Of a stretch of DNA of 64,000 bases, positions 34,120 to 43,578 are shown in pieces (positions within the stretch are counted from its first letter, which is position 1; each line of letters starts with the position of its first letter). The translations under genes and the position numbers were made by a program. The notes beneath the pieces were generated by a model. It was not told where the DNA came from, did not search any database, and was given only the letters and a program-made list of their open reading frames with translations. Source of the stretch: JALZUV01 sp964654855 (GTDB lineage: Bacteria; Pseudomonadota; Alphaproteobacteria; Rickettsiales; JALZUV01); the NCBI GenBank assembly GCA_964654855.1, contig CAZZJS010000002.1, positions 124,001 through 188,000 of the forward strand. Direction: 5' to 3'.

Positions 34120-35706
34120 TTACAGAGGTAAGTTATCGTGTTTCTTCCACGGATTCTCGAGCTTCTTATGTCTCAAGATTCCCAAACTCCGACAAATACG
34201 CGCACGCGTATTTTGCGGACGGATAATATCATCAATGTAACCACGAGACGCCGCCACAAACGGGCTAGCGAATTTTTCACGATATTCTTCCACCTTCTTA
34301 TCGGCTTCTGCGCTATTCTTAAGGCTACCACGGAAGATAATCTCCACCGCACCTTTAGGGCCCATCACCGCCACCTCTGCCGTTGGCCACGCGTAATTCA
34401 CATCACCACGCAAATGCTTCGAGCTCATCACAATATAAGCACCACCATACGCTTTACGCGTAATGATCGTCACTTTCGGCACCGTTGCTTCGGCAAAAGC
34501 ATAAAGTAGCTTCGCACCATGTTTAATAATCCCGTTATGCTCCTGCGCCGTACCTGGTAAGAAACCTGGAACATCCACGAAATTCACCAATGGAATCTCA
34601 AACGCATCACAGAAACGCACAAAACGTGCCGCTTTACGGCTCGCATCAATATCTAAGCAACCCGCCAAATGCATCGGGTTATTCGCCACAAAGCCAACCG
34701 TATGACCATCCATACGACCAAAACCAACAACCACATTCTTCGCCCATTCCGGCTGAATCTCAAAGAAATCACCCTCATCCACCACGCGGAAGATGAGTTC
34801 TTTCATATCATAGGCTTTATTCGGATTTTCCGGCACAAGTGTATTAAGCGACATTTCCACGCGATCCACCGGATCTGACGTTGGGCGAGTCGGTACACCA
34901 CTCTGGTTCGAAAGCGGCAGGAAGTTATATAAACGACGCGTCTGCAAAAGCGCATCAATATCGTGATTAAAGGCACGATCAGCCACACCACTCTTCTTCG
35001 TATGCACTTCTGCACCGCCGAGAGTCTCTTGGCTTACCACCTCATGCGTCACGGTTTTGACCACATCAGGGCCGGTGACGAACATATAAGAGCTACCACT
35101 GACCATAAAGGTAAAGTCAGTCAGCGCCGGAGAATACACCGCGCCACCTGCACAAGGGCCCATAATCAATGAAATTTGCGGCACCACACCTGATGCCAAT
35201 ACATTGCGTTGGAAAATCTCCGCATAGCCGGAAAGTGAATCCACTCCCTCTTGAATACGTGCACCACCAGAATCATTCATACCAATCACTGGAGCGCCGA
35301 CTTTCATCGCCATATCCATTAATTTGCAAATTTTCTTACCGTTAGTTTCCGAAAGCGAGCCGCCTAAAACCGTAAAATCTTGACTGTAAATAAATACGAG
35401 ACGGCCATTAATGGTCCCCTGCCCCGTCACACAGCCATCACCGGCAATGCGGTTATCTTCCATGCCGAAATGCTCGCAGCGATGCTCCACAAACATATCA
35501 AATTCTTCGAAAGAATCATGATCTAACAGCACTTCTATCCGCTCACGAGCAGTTAGCTTGCCTTTTTCATGTTGTTTATCTGTACGCACCTGTCCGCCAC
35601 CATTACGGGCAGATTCACGGCGCTTTTCCAATTCGGTAATAATCGCTTCTTGAGGCATGAGTCTCATCACGTTGTTTTTGTCAGCAGCCCTTTTAGCAAA
35701 TTCCAT
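34120..35706 (-). CDS. pccB: Acyl-CoA (propionyl-CoA) carboxylase beta subunit
   Basis: 528 residues from the ATG at 35706; ATG at 35667 (515 aa) is equally possible because the family normally starts near ITELEKRR. Carboxyltransferase of biotin-dependent carboxylases: GKLTARERIEVLLD, GNDSGGARIQEG, GPCAGGAVYSPAL, and C-terminal KRGYIDDII-type region ending KKHDNLPL. Propionyl-CoA is most likely given length and end. The alpha/biotin subunit is not in the window. Confidence 0.88.
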   Translation of the reverse strand: MEFAKRAADKNNVMRLMPQEAIITELEKRRESARNGGGQVRTDKQHEKGKLTARERIEVLLDHDSFEEFDMFVEHRCEHFGMEDNRIAGDGCVTGQGTINGRLVFIYSQDFTVLGGSLSETNGKKICKLMDMAMKVGAPVIGMNDSGGARIQEGVDSLSGYAEIFQRNVLASGVVPQISLIMGPCAGGAVYSPALTDFTFMVSGSSYMFVTGPDVVKTVTHEVVSQETLGGAEVHTKKSGVADRAFNHDIDALLQTRRLYNFLPLSNQSGVPTRPTSDPVDRVEMSLNTLVPENPNKAYDMKELIFRVVDEGDFFEIQPEWAKNVVVGFGRMDGHTVGFVANNPMHLAGCLDIDASRKAARFVRFCDAFEIPLVNFVDVPGFLPGTAQEHNGIIKHGAKLLYAFAEATVPKVTIITRKAYGGAYIVMSSKHLRGDVNYAWPTAEVAVMGPKGAVEIIFRGSLKNSAEADKKVEEYREKFASPFVAASRGYIDDIIRPQNTRARICRSLGILRHKKLENPWKKHDNLPL

Positions 35707-35772
35707 CGCAGGCCGCAAATTGTAAGTTTAAACGATAAATATATGTATAAGGAGAAGGCCAGCAGGCCGATC

Positions 35773-35838
35773 GAGCCATCAGCAAGCGATAGCGTCGCGT
35801 AACTGGAGCGACAGCAGTCGCGACAGGACGCAAAACAA
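35773..35838 (+). repeat. Interspersed palindromic repeat, copy B
   Basis: Has AGCAAGCGATAGCGTCGCGTAACTG (as in copy A on the minus strand) then CAGCAGTCGCGACAGGACGCAAAAC (as in copy C). GTCGCG and CGCGAC inside it form an inverted repeat. Lies about 95 bp below the end of the third Bacteroidota-like gene, in the pccB upstream region. Confidence 0.7.
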
Positions 35839-35862
35839 AGATTTCCACCCCCTAAAAATAGC

Positions 35863-35934
35863 AAAGGCCGCTCAACATACTGTTGACCGACCTTTACCTA
35901 ATCTTTTTCTCATAGTTCGCTAACCTCGGTTAGC
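35863..35934. terminator. Tandem hairpins after the 35934 gene
   Basis: GCTAACC-tc-GGTTAGC (35919-35934) touches the stop codon; a second hairpin runs from AAAGGCCGCTCAACA (35863-) to TGTTGACCGACCTTT (-35895). Confidence 0.7.
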
Positions 35935-36851
35935 TATTTGAAGCTCAAACTCAAGAAGAGCAAGTCTTCGAAATTATGAACTTCATCTCCTCGCTTTCGA
36001 GAAGCCGCAGTAATGCTCCCAGTACTTTGTCCGTCCTCGACAGGCGAGAACTTTACAAGTACTTTGAACAATTCACCATTTCTTTCCCATGTCACTTCAG
36101 CTTCACCCGACTTCTTCAATTTGAGGCCATAAATGGTCCCATCTTCAGCTGTCAGACGATAGGTTCTGGTTTTCTTCATTTTTTTAGAAGTTCGTTTGAC
36201 CTCTAAAATTTGATTCCAACCACCCCCAAAGTACAAGGAGTCAACCGAAAGCATCTTCTTGTCTGAGATAACACCAGTTACCCCGAGTGCTTTCAAACCG
36301 TCCGATGCCAACTTTTTTCCTTCATTGAACCTTGCTTTCGCTTTGTCACCTGCATCTTTTGCCAATTTTTGACCCTTCGTTTGGGCTGTAGAATCAGCAG
36401 TAAAATACAAGAAGCAAGAATCAACGTCAAAAGCGTTAGGTGCCCAACTACCTTCAACTCTTACAGAATCTTTCTCACCTTGTCCGGGAATGGATTTGGT
36501 AGAGAAATTAAGCGAATAAGCGTTTTCACGCTGAAGAGAAAGTGTGGTTACTTTTCTTCCTTTATCAACTTTAATCGAAACCGGAGTGGTTCCAATATGA
36601 CCGTTAAGCAAGGTATCCCCTACAACAGTCGTTGAGTCAAAAGATAAAGAAACAGTCGCTTTTCCTTTGTTGAACACTTGTAACCCGTTTAAGCGGTTCC
36701 AAGCTCGTTCAGTTTTGAGAATGTTACCATCAACTTTTCCAATTTTTGGTTTTTGAGGGATTCTATCCTTCAATTTATCCAAAATTTGGGCATTAAGGTT
36801 GGCGCTGATTGTGGTTAGCAAAACCATTAAAACTAAAAATGATTTTTTCAT
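35934..36851 (-). CDS. Secreted Bacteroidota-like protein, unknown
   Basis: 305 residues. Signal peptide KKSFLVLMVLLTTISA ending NLNAQ (about 18-22), cleavage style common in Bacteroidota. Mature part is lysine-rich, beta-type, with VVGDTLLNGHIGTTPVSIKVDKGRKVTTLSL and a repeated V/T/S pattern; unrecognised. No Shine-Dalgarno: A/T-rich run precedes the ATG. Isolated between pccB and addA; ends at a hairpin. Likely acquired horizontally. Confidence 0.62.
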   Translation of the reverse strand: MKKSFLVLMVLLTTISANLNAQILDKLKDRIPQKPKIGKVDGNILKTERAWNRLNGLQVFNKGKATVSLSFDSTTVVGDTLLNGHIGTTPVSIKVDKGRKVTTLSLQRENAYSLNFSTKSIPGQGEKDSVRVEGSWAPNAFDVDSCFLYFTADSTAQTKGQKLAKDAGDKAKARFNEGKKLASDGLKALGVTGVISDKKMLSVDSLYFGGGWNQILEVKRTSKKMKKTRTYRLTAEDGTIYGLKLKKSGEAEVTWERNGELFKVLVKFSPVEDGQSTGSITAASRKRGDEVHNFEDLLFLSLSFK

Positions 36852-36889
36852 TTTTTTGAAAATTTAAAAAAAAGATTATTGAATATCCC

Positions 36890-36950
36890 AGTCGCAAAGC
36901 GCTGGGGTGATTAAAAAGTAGTTTCTTGCTTGTTCAGCAAGTTTTGACTT
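36890..36950 (-). promoter_or_regulatory. Leader hairpins before the 35934 gene
   Basis: Minus strand CCCAG-cgctttgcga-CTGGG (36892-36905 region) and CTTGCT-gaac-AAGCAAG just upstream. Between them lies CTACTTTTTAATC, nearly the same as CTACTTTTTAAATC upstream of the 9563 gene. Confidence 0.45.
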
Positions 36951-37125
36951 ATCAAAATGAGTAAGCAAACGCTCACTAAACTGTGTTATTTATCGAAATA
37001 AAAAACACACAAGAAACCACTCTCAGAATATCACAATTCTCAAATCTCAAATATTAACCTTTTGTTAAGGTTTTTAGCTATAAACGGCCTATCTTTTGCT
37101 AAATCAGGCGTTAAGTTAATGCCTC

Positions 37126-40100
37126 ATGGTAAAACTTCTCAATATCACTCAAGCGCAACGAGCGGCGGCAGACCCGCAACAATCGGTCTGGGTGACAGCT
37201 AATGCAGGCACCGGAAAGACCAAAGTCCTGACTGACCGCGTATTACGCCTATTGCTGGAAGGCACCGTGCCGGAGAAGATTCTCTGCCTCACCTATACCC
37301 GCGCGGCAGCGGCAGAGATGTTGACTCGTTTGCAAAAGGAACTGGCCATTTGGGTGCGACTTTCCGACAGCGACCTTGACCAAACCTTACAGAATCTTAT
37401 CGGTCATAAACCAGATGACGTGACCCGCCAACGCGCAAGGCGCTTGTTCTTGCAAGTATTAGAAGCGCCTGAAGGTGTGCGGATTATGACGATCCATTCA
37501 CTCTGTCAGTCGCTCCTGAAGCGTTTCTCGCTAGAGGCCGGCGTCTCACCTTATTTCCGTCTGATGGAAGAATCACAAACCAGTTTGCTACTACGCGAAG
37601 CACGCCATCAGCTTTTTACCGAACCGCGCTTACCCACAGAAATCGCTGATCTCACCCCCAGTCTACAAAAGCTAGCATCCCGCTTAGGCGAAGATGAACT
37701 AGACGGCCTACTCGATGAAATTATCAAAAAGCGTGGTATCTTTGAAAATTGGTTTCGCGATGCAGAAGGCGCGACCACTACACGCCAACAAGTCAAAACC
37801 TATCTCGGCATAGCAGATCAAACCCGCGATAGCGTGCTCAACGATTATTATGAAACCATCCCGCGCCGCTTGGATGAATTCGCCGCTGCCGTGCCGATTT
37901 TACGCATGGGTGGCAAAGGCGATAATGAACGTGCTGATATCTTCGATCAATGGCTCACCCATTGGCGTGGCAATAACGAGCAACCCGATGAAAGCCTCTT
38001 ACAGCAATGGTTCCTCGCCTTTCTAACTGCCAAAAACAGCCCGCGCAAATCGCTTCTGGCGGCCAAGCAAACAAAAGACCATCCGCAGCTTGCTGAGTTT
38101 TTGTTGGAAGAACAAGCACGTATTCACACACTCGCCCAAGCGCTATTCACGCAAGAGGCTGCCGATTGGTCGTTTGCTATGCTATCGCTGGCCGAAGCAT
38201 TGCTCGCTCTCTACGCCAAGTTAAAGCGTGACCGTGGCTTTCTCGATTATGATGATCTGATTAACGATACCTACCAGCTGCTTAATCGCGAAGGCATTGC
38301 GCCTTGGATATTATTCAAACTCGATAGCGGAATTGATCATTTACTGGTCGATGAAGCGCAAGACACCTCACCCATTCAGTGGCAAATTATCAAACTATTG
38401 GCTGAAGAATTTTTCACAGGTGAATCTTCTCGTGAAGACACCCGCACTTTATTTGTGGTGGGCGATGAAAAACAATCCATCTACCGCTTCCAAGGTGCTG
38501 ACCCTGAAAAATTCGCACAAATGAAGCAGCATTTCGCACAAAAAATCAGCCACTCCGGCGAGAAATGGCAACCGGTTTCGCTCTCGCTTTCCTTCCGCTC
38601 CACCCCTGCTGTACTAAAATTAGTCGATACCGTACTCAGCAATCCCACCGCCGCTGAAGGCGTATTAGAAGAGGGGCTCACCAGCCAACACCAAGCTAGC
38701 CGCGAACTGCCCGGGCGGGTCGAACTTTGGCCACTCGCCATTCAAGAGAAAGACGCTGAGAACCGTATACCGTGGCAAGTTCCAGATTCTAAAAATGCAC
38801 GCGAGAACCCAACCGCAGAATCGCAAACAGCCGAGACTATCGCCTCCACCATTGCCGGATGGCTCGATAGCAAGCGCCACCTCCCCGCACGAGGGCGCAA
38901 TGTGCAAGCGGGTGATATTCTCATATTGGTACGCCGCCGCAGCCCGTTTTATTATCGTCTTATCCGTGCGTTGAAAAAGCATAACGTGCCCGTAGCCGGT
39001 GAAGATCGACTCAAGCTACTCGAACAGCTCGCCGTGCAAGATATGCTCGCACTGGCTGGTTTTTTACTACTTCCCCAAGATGACTTATCACTGGCTTGCG
39101 TACTGAAATCTCCACTCTTTAACGTGAGTGAGGAGGAGCTATTCACCCTCGCCCATGACCGTAAGGGAAGCTTATGGGAAGCTTTAGGAAAACAACATCC
39201 AGCAATCGCTGCACAACTTGCTGAGTGGCTATCCGCCGTTGACTACCTACGCCCTTATGAGCTGCTAGCGCGTATCCTAGAGGCAGATGGCGGGCGTGAG
39301 AAACTCGCCTCACGCCTCGGCACCCAAGTGCATGACCCACTAGATGAACTGCTCAACCTTGCGCGCGATTACGAACAACTTGCACCTCCTTCCCTGCAAG
39401 GGTTCGTCCAAGAACTCCGCCGTGAAGAAATCACGATTAAACGCGAGATGGAACAATCCGGCAATGCAGTGCGCGTGATGACCGTACATGGTAGTAAAGG
39501 CCTGCAAGCACCCATCGTCATTCTGCCCGATACGGTCAGCAAGCCCAGCGCGACAGAAAAGCTCCTTTGGACGGCTAATACTGCTCTTTTCGCACCGGAT
39601 GATGCCGCGCAAAGTCAAGCTATCCTCGCTCTCAAAGAGGATCGTAAACAAGCCGAACTTCGTGAATATCGCCGCTTACTTTATGTCGCGCTCACTCGCG
39701 CCGCTGACGAACTTTACGTCACTGGATGGCTCGGCGGTAATGCCAAAGCACCTGCTGAGGATTGCTGGTACGCCCATATCGCCCAAGCGATGGAAACGAT
39801 CGGCAAAGAAGAAAGTGAGGGCCATTGGGTGTTGCAAGATCCCGTCATTGCGAAAAGCGACGCCATTGAGCAACCTCAATCGTCACGCTCGGTAGATTCA
39901 CTTCCCGTAACGAATACTCTACCTCAATGGATTACCCAAACTGCACCAGAGGAGCCATTACCACCACGCCCCCTCACGCCGTCACGCCTTGAAAATACTG
40001 AACCCGCGGCAGATTCCCCCCTACTCACCAAAGATCGTAGCGCGGCCAAACGCGGAACGCTCATTCACCATTTGCTCGAAATTCTACCCGATATTACCCC

Positions 40101-40521
40101 TGCACAGCGGCGTCACTCAGCAGAAATTTTGCTCAAACAACAAGGAATCGATGCGGATCAATGCGAGCGTTGGATTGATGAAACTATAACCATTCTAGAA
40201 GATTCACAATTTGCTGCTGTCTTTGGCGAAGACTCACTAGCCGAAGTGCCCGTCACTGCCATGCTAGAGGCAAGCCAAACCCTCTCCGGCCAAATTGATC
40301 GGCTGGTCATCTTGGAAGATTCCGTACTCGTAGTCGATTATAAAACCAGCCGCACCATCCCGCAGAATGCGCAAGCCATCGCCGCACATTATCGCGAACA
40401 AATGCAACTTTATGTCGATACCCTCCACCGCGTTTATCCTGACAAGCGCATAGAGGCTGCTATCTTATGGACTCATGCACCGAAGTTGATGCCTCTTGCA
40501 ATTACGCCCACCGCTACCTAG
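37126..40521 (+). CDS. addA: Double-strand break repair helicase-nuclease AddA
   Basis: 1131 residues. UvrD/SF1A helicase: Walker A NAGTGKTKVLTDRVLRLLL (about 24-43), LCLTYTRAAAAEM motif Ia, DEAQDTSPIQWQ motif II, VGDEKQSIYRFQGA motif III, VMTVHGSKGLQAP and LLYVALTRAADELYV. C-terminal nuclease: DRLVILEDSVLVVDYKTSR (about 1063-1082) with the D-x-K signature. Processes double-strand ends with AddB. addB, which is usually just upstream, is missing here: an unrelated gene and an empty 274-bp gap precede it. Confidence 0.94.
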   Translation: MVKLLNITQAQRAAADPQQSVWVTANAGTGKTKVLTDRVLRLLLEGTVPEKILCLTYTRAAAAEMLTRLQKELAIWVRLSDSDLDQTLQNLIGHKPDDVTRQRARRLFLQVLEAPEGVRIMTIHSLCQSLLKRFSLEAGVSPYFRLMEESQTSLLLREARHQLFTEPRLPTEIADLTPSLQKLASRLGEDELDGLLDEIIKKRGIFENWFRDAEGATTTRQQVKTYLGIADQTRDSVLNDYYETIPRRLDEFAAAVPILRMGGKGDNERADIFDQWLTHWRGNNEQPDESLLQQWFLAFLTAKNSPRKSLLAAKQTKDHPQLAEFLLEEQARIHTLAQALFTQEAADWSFAMLSLAEALLALYAKLKRDRGFLDYDDLINDTYQLLNREGIAPWILFKLDSGIDHLLVDEAQDTSPIQWQIIKLLAEEFFTGESSREDTRTLFVVGDEKQSIYRFQGADPEKFAQMKQHFAQKISHSGEKWQPVSLSLSFRSTPAVLKLVDTVLSNPTAAEGVLEEGLTSQHQASRELPGRVELWPLAIQEKDAENRIPWQVPDSKNARENPTAESQTAETIASTIAGWLDSKRHLPARGRNVQAGDILILVRRRSPFYYRLIRALKKHNVPVAGEDRLKLLEQLAVQDMLALAGFLLLPQDDLSLACVLKSPLFNVSEEELFTLAHDRKGSLWEALGKQHPAIAAQLAEWLSAVDYLRPYELLARILEADGGREKLASRLGTQVHDPLDELLNLARDYEQLAPPSLQGFVQELRREEITIKREMEQSGNAVRVMTVHGSKGLQAPIVILPDTVSKPSATEKLLWTANTALFAPDDAAQSQAILALKEDRKQAELREYRRLLYVALTRAADELYVTGWLGGNAKAPAEDCWYAHIAQAMETIGKEESEGHWVLQDPVIAKSDAIEQPQSSRSVDSLPVTNTLPQWITQTAPEEPLPPRPLTPSRLENTEPAADSPLLTKDRSAAKRGTLIHHLLEILPDITPAQRRHSAEILLKQQGIDADQCERWIDETITILEDSQFAAVFGEDSLAEVPVTAMLEASQTLSGQIDRLVILEDSVLVVDYKTSRTIPQNAQAIAAHYREQMQLYVDTLHRVYPDKRIEAAILWTHAPKLMPLAITPTAT

Positions 40522-40551
40522 ATTAACTTCATAACAAACAAGGAGACTCCC

Positions 40552-40875
40552 ATGAGCGCAGAAAATATTGATGATGCAGGCTTTGACGCCCAAGTACTAA
40601 AATCAGACAAACCCGTATTGGTAGATTTTTGGGCAGAATGGTGCGGCCCTTGTAAGCAAGTCGGCCCTATTCTTGATGAGCTAGCCGGCGAAGTGGGCGA
40701 TAAGCTCACGGTCGCAAAAGTAAACATTGATCAGAACCCTGAAACTCCAAGCAAATACGGTGTTCGCGGAATTCCGACCATGATGATCTTTAAAGGTGGC
40801 GAAGTGATCGGCACGAAAGTAGGCGCTTTGCCAAAATCTAAATTACAAGAATGGATTGATAGCGTCGTTGCCTAA
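40552..40875 (+). CDS. trxA: Thioredoxin
   Basis: 107 residues. Active site WCGPCK in FWAEWCGPCKQVGPIL, cis-Pro GIPTMMIFKGG. Cytoplasmic disulphide reductase. AAGGAG is 7 nt before ATG. Thirty bp after addA, the usual alphaproteobacterial order. Its 3' end overlaps the next start by 20 nt. Confidence 0.96.
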   Translation: MSAENIDDAGFDAQVLKSDKPVLVDFWAEWCGPCKQVGPILDELAGEVGDKLTVAKVNIDQNPETPSKYGVRGIPTMMIFKGGEVIGTKVGALPKSKLQEWIDSVVA

Positions 40876-41614
40876 CACGCTGCAAATTCTACAAGACCAA
40901 TTCCAGCTCCGTCCCGTTTTCGCGGCGGAGCTGGAATTTTATGTGGGCAAAGATTTACCCGAAGATACTATCTTGCAAACCCTGAATGAAATTTACCCCG
41001 ATTGTTACGCAGTCGAAAAAGAACGCGGCAAAACCCAATATGAAATCGCGACTAAAACCTTCACCGATATTCCCCATTTCATCCAAACTCTAGAAACTCT
41101 ACGCAGTAAAATTGGTACTAACCTAAACGCCGATTTCTCTGCCAAGCCCTACCCACAAGATTACGGCAGCGCCCTACATTTCCACCTACATTTAGAGGAT
41201 GAAACTGGCATCAATGTTTTCACTCGTAACGAAGCAGATGAATATAGCCCGCCCATGTTGCATACGCTAGGCGGCTTACTCGCCACCATGCAGCAGAACT
41301 TGCATATTTTTTCACCCAACGATACCAGCCGTTTTGAAACACATGGCAGACACTCCCCCACTCATATCTGCTGGGGCCCTAATAACCGATCGGTCGCGCT
41401 GCGCCTGCCTGATAAACCCAAAGAAAATAAACATATCGAACATCGCGTCAGCGCCGCCGATGCCAATATCGAACTTTGCGTAAACGCCATCCTAGAAGGC
41501 ACCCTGTACGGCTTACAAAACCAATCCAACCCCGGCCAACCGATCTACGGAAATGCTTGGGATGCCCAATATGAGTTGGAGCCACTATTAGACAGTATGC
41601 GTCGCGCTAGCTAA
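40856..41614 (+). CDS. Glutamine-synthetase-like protein, shortened
   Basis: 252 residues from a TTG at 40856 (another TTG at 40868). Corresponds to the C-terminal catalytic half of GS-type proteins: SALHFHLHL near residue 103-111, PTHICWGPNNRSVALRLP and HIEHRVSAADANIELCVNAILEG. The N-terminal beta-grasp domain is absent and the usual Glu/His set is only partly visible, so activity is doubtful. Possible role in amine or gamma-glutamyl metabolism is only family-based. Overlaps trxA by 20 nt and ends 27 bp inside trpA from the other side. Confidence 0.75.
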   Translation: MIASLPNTLQILQDQFQLRPVFAAELEFYVGKDLPEDTILQTLNEIYPDCYAVEKERGKTQYEIATKTFTDIPHFIQTLETLRSKIGTNLNADFSAKPYPQDYGSALHFHLHLEDETGINVFTRNEADEYSPPMLHTLGGLLATMQQNLHIFSPNDTSRFETHGRHSPTHICWGPNNRSVALRLPDKPKENKHIEHRVSAADANIELCVNAILEGTLYGLQNQSNPGQPIYGNAWDAQYELEPLLDSMRRAS

Positions 41615-42379
41615 GTCGCTAACCAACTCAAGCGCTTTATCAACACCTTGCTCATTCAGTATTTTCACAATGGCAGAACCTACCACCACAGCATCCGCAT
41701 GCCTTGCTGCATCGGCCGCTTGCTCCGGCGTTTTAATACCGAAGCCAATGGCCAACGGTAAATCGGTTTGTGCGCGAAGGTCACTCATCGCTTTATCAAG
41801 CGATCTGTTGGTCGCGGATTTATCGCCTGTGATTCCCGCGACGGACACATAATAAACAAAGCCGCTGGCAGATTTCAAAATCACTTCGCGGCGTGCCGCA
41901 TCAGCGGTTGGCGTGACCAAGCGAATCAAATCAATCTCATTTTCCACCATATAAGGCGTCGCTTCCGCCTCTTCTTCCGGTGGCAGATCGACGAGGATTA
42001 AACCATCCACCCCCGCTTGCTTTGCGGCGACACAGAACTTCTCCCACCCCATAATATAGGGCGGGTTGCTATAGCCCATAAGGATGATCGGTGTTTCGTC
42101 ATCGGTTTCGCGAAATTCTGCCACTTGGCTTAATGTTTTAGCGAGTGTCATACCGCCATCTAGCGCGCGATTTCCCGCTGCTTCAATCACAGGACCATCG
42201 GCCATTGGGTCAGAAAAAGGCATACCGATTTCGATAATATCTGCGCCCGCCGCTGGCAGTGATTTTAAAAATTCCAAACTCGCTGCAGCATCAGGGTCAC
42301 CTCCCATAATAAACGGAATAAAAGCGGTTTTACCCTGCGCTTTTAAACTCGCAAATTTATTCGTTAAACGCTGGCTCAT
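41588..42379 (-). CDS. trpA: Tryptophan synthase alpha chain
   Basis: 263 residues. Cleaves indoleglycerol phosphate. Catalytic Glu in DIIEIGMPFSDPMADGPVI and Asp in DGLILVDLPPEE; phosphate-binding GFGIKTPEQA and VVVGSAIVK near the end. ATGA overlap with trpB; last gene of trpFBA. Confidence 0.96.
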   Translation of the reverse strand: MSQRLTNKFASLKAQGKTAFIPFIMGGDPDAAASLEFLKSLPAAGADIIEIGMPFSDPMADGPVIEAAGNRALDGGMTLAKTLSQVAEFRETDDETPIILMGYSNPPYIMGWEKFCVAAKQAGVDGLILVDLPPEEEAEATPYMVENEIDLIRLVTPTADAARREVILKSASGFVYYVSVAGITGDKSATNRSLDKAMSDLRAQTDLPLAIGFGIKTPEQAADAARHADAVVVGSAIVKILNEQGVDKALELVSDLASATHTV

Positions 42380-43578
42380 AACTCCACTCCAAACGCTTCG
42401 GCGAGGGTGAAAATATCTTTATCGCCACGTCCACATAGATTCATCACTAATAGATGATCTTTCGGTAATGTCGGCGCAATTTTGCTGACATGAGCGAGTG
42501 CATGGCTTGGCTCTAATGCGGGTAAAATCCCCTCTAATTTCGTGCAAAGCTGAAAGGCATCAAGCGCTTCTTGATCCGTCACACTCACATAATTCACACG
42601 GCCAATCTCATGCAAATAGCTATGTTCAGGGCCAATACCCGGATAATCCAACCCAGCCGAAATGCTATGCGCTTCTTCAATTTGGCCATCATCATCTTGC
42701 AGCAAGTAAGTACGGTTTCCATGCAGGATTCCTGCCTTCCCTTTAGCAAGAGACGCCGCATGTTCGCCGCTTTCCAACCCTTTTCCTGCCGCTTCCACGC
42801 CGTAAATCTGAACGCTCTCATCGTCAATAAACGGATGGAAAAGGCCAATCGCGTTACTCCCCCCGCCGATGCAAGCGACTAACGAATCTGGCAAGCGACC
42901 TTCTTTGGACATCATTTGTTCTTTGGTTTCACGCCCGATAACCGACTGAAACTCGCGCACCATTTCAGGATAAGGATGCGGGCCAGCGGCGGTGCCAATC
43001 AGATAATAACTATCTTCCACATTGCTGACCCAATCGCGCAGCGCTTCGTTCATTGCATCTTTAAGCGTGCCAGAACCGTTGGTCACCGGCACAATTTCCG
43101 CCCCAAGCAGCTTCATGCGGAATAGATTCGGCTTTTGGCGTTCCATATCTTTCACGCCCATATAGACGACACAATCAAGGCCGAATAGCGCACAGACCGT
43201 CGCCGTCGCCACGCCATGTTGACCAGCGCCTGTTTCGGCAATAATGCGTTTGCGGCCTAGCTTTTTGGCAATCAGCGCTTGGCCGATACAGTTATTGATT
43301 TTATGCGCGCCCGTATGATTGAGCTCATCACGCTTAAAGTAAATCTTCGCGCCACCCAGATGATCGCTTAAACGTTTCGCATGATAGAGCGGCGAAGGGC
43401 GGCCAATATAATCCGCCGCGAGCGAATCAAACTCCGCCCAGAACTCTGCATCATTGGCGATTGATTTATACGCCGTCTCCACCTCCAAAATAAGTGGCAT
43501 CAAGGTTTCAGCAACATAACGCCCGCCAAAAATACCGAAATGGCCATTTTCGTCAGGTAAGCTATTAGCGTTTGGCAT
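42376..43578 (-). CDS. trpB: Tryptophan synthase beta chain
   Basis: 400 residues. PLP lysine in HTGAHKINNCIGQA, channel and phosphate-binding GGGSNAIGLF, catalytic FGRRYVAET-type N terminus IFGGRYVAETLMP. Joins indole to serine in complex with TrpA. Overlaps trpF by 14 nt and trpA by 4 nt. Confidence 0.97.
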   Translation of the reverse strand: MPNANSLPDENGHFGIFGGRYVAETLMPLILEVETAYKSIANDAEFWAEFDSLAADYIGRPSPLYHAKRLSDHLGGAKIYFKRDELNHTGAHKINNCIGQALIAKKLGRKRIIAETGAGQHGVATATVCALFGLDCVVYMGVKDMERQKPNLFRMKLLGAEIVPVTNGSGTLKDAMNEALRDWVSNVEDSYYLIGTAAGPHPYPEMVREFQSVIGRETKEQMMSKEGRLPDSLVACIGGGSNAIGLFHPFIDDESVQIYGVEAAGKGLESGEHAASLAKGKAGILHGNRTYLLQDDDGQIEEAHSISAGLDYPGIGPEHSYLHEIGRVNYVSVTDQEALDAFQLCTKLEGILPALEPSHALAHVSKIAPTLPKDHLLVMNLCGRGDKDIFTLAEAFGVEL

